Shown here piece by piece: positions 1 to 5,779 of a stretch of DNA of 5,830 bases. The position numbers and the translations under genes were made by a program. Below the pieces are notes generated by a model. That model did not search any database. It was not told the DNA's origin and saw nothing but the letters and a program-made list of their open reading frames with translations. This DNA is from an uncultured Prevotella sp. (GTDB lineage: Bacteria > Bacteroidota > Bacteroidia > Bacteroidales > Bacteroidaceae). The DNA lies in the NCBI GenBank assembly GCA_900542795.1, contig UQPD01000148.1, positions 1 to 5,830 of the forward strand. Direction: 5' to 3'. The first letter of the stretch is position 1. Each line of letters starts with the position of its first letter.

Positions 1-127
1 TCTAATGAAAAATTACTACCTATTTCTGCGGAAGTTATTTTTTGAACATTACTTAGTTAAGTCGCTGAGACGAATTAACTAAAACAATTTTTATGTAAAA
101 AACACTTATCCCCTACTCACAAGTTTA
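1..127. other. Gene-poor flank with ambiguous short reading frames
   Basis: No gene can be assigned here. Two plus-strand frames are open from the left edge and could each be the tail of a gene starting outside the window. One ends at the TGA at 43-45 (last residues LPISAEVIF). The other ends at the TAA at 80-82 and contains MKNYYLFLRKLFFE. They overlap in different frames, so at most one can be real, and neither is recognisable. If the first is real, the upstream gene converges on buk, and the hairpin at 53-82 lies between the two stop codons. The stretch is otherwise AT-rich. Confidence 0.4.
53..82. terminator. Imperfect hairpin behind buk, possible bidirectional terminator
   Basis: TTAGTTAA (53-60) pairs with TTAACTAA (75-82). 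After one G/A mismatch the stem continues with TCG/CGA around the loop CTGAGA (65-70). It lies 45 nt beyond the buk stop codon, where an end of the minus-strand transcript is expected. The stem is AT-rich, and neither strand has a U-run directly after it; on the plus strand a T5 run follows at 88-92. It is therefore not a textbook intrinsic terminator. Position is the main argument. Confidence 0.35.
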
Positions 128-1234
128 CTACTCATACTCCTTTGCCTCACACTCTCCTCTAAGCACCGACAGCGCATTGAGGGCAAGCGCTTGCATCTCA
201 TCCTCACCCGGAAAGATATGAACTGGAGCAATGAACTGAACACGACGTGTGATGCCTTGCGTAATATAGTCGCAATAAGCCACACCTCCTGTAAGCAAAA
301 TGGCATCAACCTCGCCACAAAGCACGGCACCTTGCGCAGCAATTGCTTTAGCTATATGATAAATCATGGCGTCAATAAGCAAACGGGCATGGTCATCGCC
401 TTGCTCTATCATTTGCATAATGCGCAAAATGTCTGTAGTGCCAAGATGCGCCATTAGTCCAGCTTGACCTGTTACACGCTTTTTGAGTTGGTCTTCGGTG
501 TAACGTCCACTGTAGCAAAGGTGAATAAGGTCGGCGGCAGGCAAGGTTCCTGCACGTTCGGGCGAGAAAGGACCTTCGCCATCAAGACCATTATTGGTGT
601 CAACAGCTCGCCCATGCTGATGAGCTGCAACCGTTATGCCTCCACCAAGATGAGCTACAATGAGATTTAAATCTTCATATCGACGCCCTATTTCCTTTGC
701 ATAGCGATGGGCAATGGCACGCTGGTTGAGTGCATGCCAAATTGAAAGACGGGGCATAAGAGGCGAACCACTGATGCGGGCTTCGGGCAATAGTTCGTCT
801 ACCGTAACAGGGTCGGCAATGAAAGCCGGACAAGCTCCCCCAGGTTGCATGTTTGCCAATTCATAGGCAATAATACAACCCAAATTACAAGCATGCTTAC
901 GCATAGCAGCGTAAGTTTCGTGACACATTTTGCTGTTCACTTTATACACACCACTGGCAATCGGTTTGATAAGTCCACCGCGTCCTATAATGGCATCAAA
1001 GGCAAGAGGAATGTGATTATCGTGTAGCCAATCGAGCACCAACTGACGTCTAAAATCACGTTGGTCTTCAATACATTGAAACTGACTAAGTTCTTCATCG
1101 CTATGACGAATGGTACTTACACAAAGTGGATTTTCGCCTACATACACAGCAACCTTGGTTGATGTTGAACCTGGGTTTATTACAAGTATGCTATGATCAC
1201 TGCCCAAAGCAGTTGTGGGTGCAGAATGTTGCAT
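128..1234 (-). CDS. buk: Butyrate kinase (or branched-chain fatty acid kinase)
   Basis: Buk is a cytoplasmic enzyme of the acetate kinase/ASKHA fold. It transfers phosphate from butyryl-phosphate to ADP, releasing butyrate and ATP, the last step of the Ptb-Buk route. The 368 residues are close to the usual length of about 355-360. Visible family motifs are the N-terminal phosphate-binding ILVINPGSTSTK (residues 16-27), GRGG (84-87), ADPVTVDE (140-147), the AHLGGGI glycine loop (194-200) with a following D-T-N-N (212-215), and the adenosine-site LLTGGVAY (313-320), followed by FPGEDE (341-346). The start is the only ATG ahead of the NPGSTSTK strand, which leaves an extension of about 15 residues. 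The gene ends with TAG at 128-130. It follows ptb by about 70 nt with no promoter or terminator that I can see between them, so co-transcription is likely. Substrate preference (butyryl, isobutyryl or isovaleryl phosphate) cannot be read from the sequence. Confidence 0.95.
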   Translation of the reverse strand: MQHSAPTTALGSDHSILVINPGSTSTKVAVYVGENPLCVSTIRHSDEELSQFQCIEDQRDFRRQLVLDWLHDNHIPLAFDAIIGRGGLIKPIASGVYKVNSKMCHETYAAMRKHACNLGCIIAYELANMQPGGACPAFIADPVTVDELLPEARISGSPLMPRLSIWHALNQRAIAHRYAKEIGRRYEDLNLIVAHLGGGITVAAHQHGRAVDTNNGLDGEGPFSPERAGTLPAADLIHLCYSGRYTEDQLKKRVTGQAGLMAHLGTTDILRIMQMIEQGDDHARLLIDAMIYHIAKAIAAQGAVLCGEVDAILLTGGVAYCDYITQGITRRVQFIAPVHIFPGEDEMQALALNALSVLRGECEAKEYE

Positions 1235-1304
1235 AATTTTAGAAGAAGTCTGTATAGTTTTTGCTGTAAGCCGTTCTTATTTTCAAATTTTTTTGAACTA
1301 CCGT

Positions 1305-2213
1305 TTAACAACTCATTATGGCAAGTGCCAAACTGTGGTATTTTGCATCAACACAATCGCCACGCGAGGGCAACACCACAGGTGCTAATGTGCCTTGTAA
1401 CGTACCTGCCACTTGGGCTGAAGCAAAAAGCGGGAGTGCTTTATAGAAGACATTGGCAACCTCTATATCGGGCAGAACCAAAGCATCGGCTTCGCCACCA
1501 AGCACAGAATGTATGCCTTTAACGCGCAAAGCCTCAACATCGCACGCAGTACGCAAGTCGAGTGGACCATCCACCAACAGTCTGCCCCATTCGCCTGCAG
1601 CAGCACGTTGGCAAATCTCTCCATAACCTATCGTATGCGGAAATTTATCGCTCACCGTTTCAGCACAGTGCACAAGTGCCACACGGGGTTGTTCAATGCC
1701 AAAGGCATGAAGCATGCGTGCCAAGTATGCCACTTGCTGCACGCGTTGTTCGTGTGTGGGATAAGGAATAACAGCTGCATCGGTAAAAAAGAGCAACTTG
1801 TGGTAAGCTGGAATCTGTGCCATGGCAATGTGGGTCAACACTTGTCCCTTAGGCAATATGCCCCACTCTTTGTTGAGCACTGCACGCAGCAGGGTGTCGG
1901 TGTGTAGCAAACCCTTCACAAGCACATCTGCTTCGCCATTGCGTACCATCATAACGGCACGTTCGGCTGCCTCAAGGTCCGAATCTGTTTCTACGAAGTG
2001 TATCTGTGTGCCTGTGTATTGCGCCACACAAGTCTGCTGCTTTACCTGTTCGCAGGCACCAACAAACCAAGCCTCAGCAAATTCATGCCTTACGGCACGC
2101 ATCACAGCTTCGGCAGTACTGGCATCGGCTCCACACACCACAGCCAAGCGAAAGGTGCGATGCAGTTGTTTAAGATGTTCGGTTAAATCGTTGAATGATA
2201 AGATGGGTTGCAT
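1305..2213 (-). CDS. ptb: Phosphate butyryltransferase
   Basis: Ptb exchanges CoA for phosphate on butyryl-CoA, giving butyryl-phosphate for Buk; it acts in the cytoplasm. The 302 residues match the usual length of about 300 for the PTA_PTB family. Conserved stretches are ADVLVKGLLHT (95-105), THIAMAQIP (127-135) followed by LLFFTDAAVIPYP (140-152), ETVSDKFP (185-192), LVDGPLDLRTA (213-223), ADALVLPDIEVANVFYKAL (242-260) and the C-terminal PVVLPSRGD (278-286). It ends with TAA at 1305-1307. The chosen ATG is preceded on the minus strand by the A-rich AAAAAAGAAACACT, typical of Bacteroidetes starts without a strong Shine-Dalgarno. A TAnnTTTG promoter element lies about 60 nt upstream. It is the first gene of a ptb-buk unit. 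Codon 42 is AGG, a rare Arg codon read by the divergent tRNA. Branched acyl-CoAs are equally possible substrates. Confidence 0.95.
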   Translation of the reverse strand: MQPILSFNDLTEHLKQLHRTFRLAVVCGADASTAEAVMRAVRHEFAEAWFVGACEQVKQQTCVAQYTGTQIHFVETDSDLEAAERAVMMVRNGEADVLVKGLLHTDTLLRAVLNKEWGILPKGQVLTHIAMAQIPAYHKLLFFTDAAVIPYPTHEQRVQQVAYLARMLHAFGIEQPRVALVHCAETVSDKFPHTIGYGEICQRAAAGEWGRLLVDGPLDLRTACDVEALRVKGIHSVLGGEADALVLPDIEVANVFYKALPLFASAQVAGTLQGTLAPVVLPSRGDCVDAKYHSLALAIMSC

Positions 2214-2275
2214 AGTGTTTCTTTTTTATAGTCCACTTGCGTAATATTTACAGCGTAAGCGTGGCTTTTCGTTGG

Positions 2276-2283
2276 CAAAAGTA
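2276..2283 (-). promoter_or_regulatory. Bacteroidetes-type -7 element for ptb-buk
   Basis: Read on the minus strand this is TACTTTTG, an exact match to the Bacteroidetes primary sigma factor -7 consensus TAnnTTTG. A start a few bases downstream would give a leader of roughly 55-60 nt before the ptb ATG. I see no clear -33 TTTG box at the usual spacing of about 19-21 nt; the DNA there reads TGTGCAAT. Confidence 0.6.
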
Positions 2284-2388
2284 CAAATAACGCGTCAATT
2301 ATTGCACACTTCAGCTGTTTTTATGCAAAAACAATCCACTTTAGTAGTGTTTTGGATGTGAAAGTACGGGTTATTCAGAAGATTTTGC

Positions 2389-2396
2389 TACTTTTG
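2389..2396 (+). promoter_or_regulatory. Bacteroidetes-type -7 element for tRNA-Arg
   Basis: TACTTTTG matches TAnnTTTG exactly and ends 23 nt before the first base of the tRNA, leaving room for a short 5' leader. No good -33 TTTG lies about 20 nt upstream; a TTTG at 2351-2354 is too far away. It may also serve mutS by read-through, because no comparable element was found between the tRNA and mutS. Confidence 0.6.
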
Positions 2397-2419
2397 CTCA
2401 TGCAAACCCAACGGCACAA

Positions 2420-2491
2420 GCCCTCGTAGTTCAATGGATAGAACACCGCTCTCCTAAAGCAGTGATCTGAGTTCGATTCTCAGCGGGGGTA
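2420..2491 (+). tRNA. tRNA-Arg (anticodon CCU)
   Basis: The cloverleaf folds by hand. The acceptor pairs 2420-2426 with 2484-2490. The D stem is GTTC/GAAC (2429-2432 with 2441-2444) around AATGGATA. The anticodon stem is 2446-2450 with 2458-2462, with loop CTCCTAA (2451-2457) and anticodon CCT at 2453-2455. The variable loop is TGAT. The T stem is CTGAG/CTCAG with the canonical loop TTCGATT (2472-2478). The A at 2491 is the discriminator base. It is followed by CTA, so the 3' CCA is not encoded and must be added after transcription. Anticodon CCU reads the Arg codon AGG. Weak points are G-U pairs at the acceptor end (1-72) and at 5-68, and a C-A mismatch in the anticodon stem (2447/2461). Confidence 0.92.
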
Positions 2492-2548
2492 CTATTGGGT
2501 TCAAATGTTAAATAGGTGTTCAAAATTATTTTATGCCTACTTACGAAG

Positions 2549-2610
2549 TTAGGAGGTTAAAAAGTTGCTCTCGCAAGTAATAAGCAAGAGGAAACTTTTT
2601 AACCTCCTAA
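2549..2610. repeat. Perfect 18-bp inverted repeat (long hairpin) in the tRNA-mutS gap
   Basis: The left arm 2549-2566 (TTAGGAGGTTAAAAAGTT) is the exact reverse complement of the right arm 2593-2610. The inner part can pair further with small bulges (CTCT with AGAG, GC with GC), leaving a loop of about 9 nt (AAGTAATAA). Neither strand has a T-run directly after the stem, so it is a poor intrinsic terminator. It could be a transcript-processing or stabilising hairpin in the mutS leader, or a small dispersed palindromic element; the sequence alone does not decide. Confidence 0.85.
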
Positions 2611-2650
2611 ATGAATAATCCCCTATAACTCCCTAATTCCTTATAAAACA

Positions 2651-5260
2651 ATGGCAGAGAATCTTACCCCGATGATGAAACAGTTTCACGACCTCAAGGC
2701 TAAAAACCCTGATGCTGTGTTGCTGTTTCGCTGCGGCGACTTTTACGAGACCTATGATGCAGATGCTGTAACAGCCTCACAGGTATTAGGCATTACACTA
2801 ACCCGCCGTAATAACAAGGGACAGGCTGCTGCAACCGAGATGGCGGGTTTTCCGCATCATGCACTCGACACTTATCTGCCCCGTCTTATTCGCGCTGGCT
2901 ATCGTGTGGCTATTTGCGACCAACTTGAAGACCCCAAACTTACCAAGAAATTGGTGAAGCGTGGCATCACGGAGTTGGTAACACCTGGTGTAGCTATGAC
3001 CGACAATGTGCTGAATGCACGCGAAAACAACTTCTTAGCTGCCGTACACTTTGGTTCTTCGGCAGTAGGCATTTCGTTTCTTGATATTTCAACAGGCGAA
3101 TTTCTTGTAGCAGAAGGCACGGCTGAGTATGCCGACAAATTATTGGCAGGTTTTGCACCTAAGGAGGTTTTGGTGCAACACGGACTCCGCGGACGCTATG
3201 AGGGACTTTATGGAAACAAGGGATTTGTGTTTGAACTCGATGACTGGGCTTTTACACCGCAAACAGCCCACGAACGTCTTACAAAGCACTTTCAGGTAAA
3301 AAACCTCAAGGGTTTTGGTGTTGACCATCTTAAGGATGGACTGGTGGCTGCAGGTGCCATTATGTGTTACTTGGAAATGACCAAGCACACCCAAACATCG
3401 CACATCACAGCCTTGCGACGCATTGAAGAGGATCACTATGTGCGCCTCGACCGCTTCACAACACGCAACTTGGAGCTTACACAAGCTATGGCTGAAGGAG
3501 GCACCTCGTTGCTCCAAGTGATGGATCGTACCCTCACACCTATGGGAGCACGTATGTTGCACCGTTGGCTTATCTTCCCTCTGCGCGAGGTTAAAGCCAT
3601 TGAAACCCGACAAGATGGTGTTGAACACTTCTTCCGCCACCCTGACTTTCGCGAACTTTGCGAAATGGAATTGCCGAAGATTGGAGATATGGAGCGCATT
3701 GTGAGTCGTGTTGCTGTGGGACGTGTTAATCCACGCGAGTTACAACAACTACGTGCAGCACTTGAGAGTACGGCACTCCTTAAATATGCTTGCGCCCACG
3801 CAGAGTGTTCTGCCATTAAGCAACTGGCTGACAAACTGGATGCGCTCACTCCTTTGCGCGATAGCATTAAACGCACCATTTGTTTAGACCCTCCTATTCT
3901 CGTAAATAAAGGGGGTGTAATTGCCGATGGAGTAAACGAAGAGTTGGACGATTTGCGCCACATCTCAACCTCGAGCAAAGACTATTTGCTGAAAATTCAA
4001 CAACGCGAAAGCGATGCTACAGGCATTCCCAGTCTTAAAATAGGTTTTAACAACGTGTTTGGCTACTACATCGAGGTGCGCAACACCTATAAAGAGAAGG
4101 TGCCCGAAACATGGATTCGAAAACAAACGCTTGCACAGGCTGAACGTTACATCACGCAAGAGTTAAAGGAATATGAGGATAAAATACTTGGAGCTGAAGA
4201 TCGTATTGCCGAACTTGAGGTGCAGCTTTATGCCGAATTAGTGCGCGAAGTTGCGCAATATGTCACACAGCTACAAGCGGATGCCGCAGCATTAAGCCAA
4301 CTCGACTGTTTGCAGAGTTTGGCTTGTGTAGCACGCGAGCGTCAGTATGTGCGCCCTGTAGTAGACGAGAGTTTAACACTCGACATCCGCGAGGGTCGTC
4401 ACCCTGTTATCGAAACGCTCATGCCACCGGGCGAGGAATATGTGGCTAACTCTGTGGAGTTGGACACCAAGAAACAGCAAATTATCATTGTCACAGGTCC
4501 TAACATGGCGGGTAAGAGTGCCTTGCTGCGACAAACCGCATTGATTACCCTTTTGGCACAAATAGGTTCGTTTGTTCCTGCTCAATCTGCTCACATTGGG
4601 GTAGTCGATAAGATTTTTACACGTGTAGGAGCAAGCGATAACATCTCGGTGGGCGAGAGTACGTTTATGGTTGAAATGAGCGAGGCGTCAAACATCATGA
4701 ACAACCTTACGGAGCGTTCATTGGTGCTTTTTGATGAGTTAGGACGCGGCACATCTACCTACGATGGCATCTCTATTGCTTGGGCTATTGTGGAATATAT
4801 CCACGAGAATCCTAAGGCACACGCTCGCACGCTCTTTGCTACGCACTATCATGAGTTGAACGAAATGGAGAAGCTCTTTCCCCGCATCAAGAACTGGAAT
4901 GTGTCGGTGCGCGAGGTGAATGGTCGTGTTGTATTTTTGCGTAAATTGCAGCGTGGAGGTTCCGAACACTCTTTTGGTATTCATGTAGCTCGCTTGGCGG
5001 GTATGCCCCAAAGCATTGTGAAACGTGCCGAAGCCATTCTTGCCGACCTTGAAAAGGCTGGTGCGCAAGCTGGAACTGGTGTGCCACGTGCCGAGAGCAA
5101 TACACAGCGCGAGGAGGGTATGCAACTTAGTTTCTTCCAACTCGATGACCCTGTGCTCAGTCAAATTCGCGACACGTTGCTTAATCTTGATGTTAACAAC
5201 CTTACGCCGATCGAAGCACTCAATAAACTCAACGACATTAAACGCATTCTGAAAGGTTAG
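2651..5260 (+). CDS. mutS: DNA mismatch repair protein MutS
   Basis: MutS is the homodimeric sensor of DNA mismatch repair. It binds mispairs and small loops, then exchanges ADP for ATP and recruits MutL. The 869 residues compare with 853 in E. coli. The mismatch-binding domain carries the Phe-X-Glu motif as F31-Y32-E33. Connector, core/lever and clamp domains follow; the clamp region includes GYYIEVRNTYKEKVPETW and ERYITQELKEYE. The ATPase domain has Walker A GPNMAGKS (616-623), the dimer-interface signature GASDNISVGESTF (660-672), Walker B LVLFDELGRGTSTYDG (691-706) and the His motif FATHYHEL (729-736). QLSFF (825-829) fits the beta-clamp-binding consensus QL[SD]LF. All key residues are present, so it should be functional. 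The ATG follows A-rich DNA without a clear Shine-Dalgarno, and residues TPMMKQF close behind it fit the family N-terminus. The gene ends with TAG at 5258-5260 and is followed by an intrinsic terminator. Confidence 0.99.
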   Translation: MAENLTPMMKQFHDLKAKNPDAVLLFRCGDFYETYDADAVTASQVLGITLTRRNNKGQAAATEMAGFPHHALDTYLPRLIRAGYRVAICDQLEDPKLTKKLVKRGITELVTPGVAMTDNVLNARENNFLAAVHFGSSAVGISFLDISTGEFLVAEGTAEYADKLLAGFAPKEVLVQHGLRGRYEGLYGNKGFVFELDDWAFTPQTAHERLTKHFQVKNLKGFGVDHLKDGLVAAGAIMCYLEMTKHTQTSHITALRRIEEDHYVRLDRFTTRNLELTQAMAEGGTSLLQVMDRTLTPMGARMLHRWLIFPLREVKAIETRQDGVEHFFRHPDFRELCEMELPKIGDMERIVSRVAVGRVNPRELQQLRAALESTALLKYACAHAECSAIKQLADKLDALTPLRDSIKRTICLDPPILVNKGGVIADGVNEELDDLRHISTSSKDYLLKIQQRESDATGIPSLKIGFNNVFGYYIEVRNTYKEKVPETWIRKQTLAQAERYITQELKEYEDKILGAEDRIAELEVQLYAELVREVAQYVTQLQADAAALSQLDCLQSLACVARERQYVRPVVDESLTLDIREGRHPVIETLMPPGEEYVANSVELDTKKQQIIIVTGPNMAGKSALLRQTALITLLAQIGSFVPAQSAHIGVVDKIFTRVGASDNISVGESTFMVEMSEASNIMNNLTERSLVLFDELGRGTSTYDGISIAWAIVEYIHENPKAHARTLFATHYHELNEMEKLFPRIKNWNVSVREVNGRVVFLRKLQRGGSEHSFGIHVARLAGMPQSIVKRAEAILADLEKAGAQAGTGVPRAESNTQREEGMQLSFFQLDDPVLSQIRDTLLNLDVNNLTPIEALNKLNDIKRILKG

Positions 5261-5296
5261 TTTTTTTGAAGCCCCTACCATTGGGGGATACGATGC

Positions 5297-5344
5297 AACC
5301 AGGCATGTGAATGGAATTTTTCCTTTTCGCATGCCTGGTTTTTT
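5297..5344 (+). terminator. Intrinsic terminator of mutS
   Basis: AACCAGGCATG (5297-5307) pairs perfectly over 11 bp with CATGCCTGGTT (5330-5340). The stem continues inward through TGAA/TTCG pairs (one G-U), and GGAA/TTCC forms an inner stem. A run of six T residues (5339-5344) directly follows on the plus strand. It begins 36 nt after the mutS stop codon. The other strand has no matching T-run, so it works in one direction. Confidence 0.9.
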
Positions 5345-5445
5345 GGGCAATGAGATTGAGCCATTTTCAAGAAAAACATGTAAGGAGTCCTTTACGATAA
5401 ACTTTAACGAACTTATAGCAAACTCTAAAAATGTAATATTCCCCT

Positions 5446-5471
5446 CGCGCGCGCGTTCCTATATATATATA
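5446..5471. repeat. Alternating (CG)5 and (TA)6 tracts
   Basis: Ten bases of strict CG alternation (5446-5455) are followed by TTCC and then twelve bases of strict TA alternation (5460-5471). Alternating CG can adopt Z-DNA under negative supercoiling, and alternating TA unwinds or extrudes easily. The pair lies about 100 nt past the mutS terminator. The tracts are seen directly; any structural role is inference. Confidence 0.85.
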
Positions 5472-5496
5472 CTCCTCTATTTCCCCATCAACATCT

Positions 5497-5580
5497 CTTG
5501 CGCAAGCCTCACCCCGAAAGGGGGTTATTTATGAACATTCAAAAAAATAATTCATGAACATTTGTGGCTCATTGATGGAC
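5497..5580 (+). repeat. Direct repeat copy A (84 bp)
   Basis: It aligns without gaps to 5640-5723, with 8 mismatches by hand count (about 90% identity). The last 40 bases differ at one position only, and most changes lie in the first half. It contains CCCC-GAAA-GGGG (5512-5523), a short hairpin with a GNRA tetraloop, followed by TTATTTATGAACATT. Strand is arbitrary. I do not recognise the element. Confidence 0.85.
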
Positions 5581-5590
5581 ACAAATCTGA

Positions 5591-5622
5591 ATTAAGTATT
5601 AAGTATTAAGTATTAAGTATTA
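5591..5622. repeat. Tandem 7-bp repeat (ATTAAGT, about 4.5 copies)
   Basis: ATTAAGT is repeated exactly four times and followed by ATTA, 32 bases without error. It sits in the spacer between copy A and copy B and is absent from the DNA after copy B. Perfect short tandem units like this are prone to slippage, so the copy number may vary between strains. Confidence 0.95.
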
Positions 5623-5639
5623 CATTCTATTGAGGTCTT

Positions 5640-5723
5640 CATGCGCCAGCCCAACCCCGAAAGAGGTTTATTTATGGACATTCAAAATAATAATTCATGA
5701 ACATTTGTGGCTCATTGATGGAC
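5640..5723 (+). repeat. Direct repeat copy B (84 bp)
   Basis: This is the second full copy, starting 143 bp after copy A and aligning to it without gaps. Its hairpin is AACCCC-GAAA-GAGGTT (5653-5668), with a single C-A mismatch and A-U pairs at the base, followed by TATTTATGGACATT. After 5724 the two copies diverge at once. Strand is arbitrary. Confidence 0.85.
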
Positions 5724-5755
5724 ATTTATGACGAAAAAACCACCCCATCCTATTT

Positions 5756-5779
5756 CATGCGCCAGCTCAACCCCAAAAG
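5756..5779 (+). repeat. Partial third copy of the direct repeat
   Basis: These 24 bases match the first 24 of copy B with two differences (C to T and G to A), starting CATGCGCCAGC. The similarity stops at 5779, where the DNA continues as GTAGGGTGTTC. It starts 116 bp after copy B. Only the head of the unit is conserved, and the GAAA tetraloop is changed to AAAA. Confidence 0.7.

Noticed and set aside
1282..1297. TTCAAA/TTTGAA inverted repeat between ptb and buk
   Set aside because: It is a 6-bp all-AT-type stem with a T4 loop and no following T-run, too weak to be a terminator. More likely it is chance in AT-rich spacer DNA.
1509..2244. Plus-strand frames opposite ptb (1509-1907, 1822-2244)
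   Set aside because: They are antisense to the clear ptb gene. Their Cys/Ser/Thr-rich composition is what reverse-frame translation of a coding gene gives.
2515..2526. GGTGTTCAAAAT shared with 5784-5795
   Set aside because: A 12-base exact match is plausible by chance in AT-rich non-coding DNA, and the flanks do not align.
3140..3978. Two overlapping minus-strand frames opposite mutS (3140-3640 and 3436-3978)
   Set aside because: Both are antisense to intact MutS coding sequence, overlap each other, and show no domain. They are shadows.
5272..5287. CCCC/GGGG mini-stem just after mutS
   Set aside because: It has only 4 bp around an 8-nt loop and no T-run after it. The strong hairpin at 5297-5344 is the better terminator.
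4739..5350. 203-codon minus-strand frame opposite the end of mutS
   Set aside because: It lies almost wholly antisense to the conserved MutS ATPase and C-terminal coding sequence and crosses the terminator. It has no motifs, so it is a shadow of mutS.
5307..5534. 75-codon plus-strand frame after mutS
   Set aside because: It starts inside the terminator stem, runs through the CG/TA tracts and ends in repeat copy A. The product has no recognisable motif, so it is a chance frame.
5497..5779. CRISPR array
   Set aside because: The repeats are 84 bp, only two are full length, the spacings are unequal, a spacer contains a tandem heptamer, and no cas gene is present.
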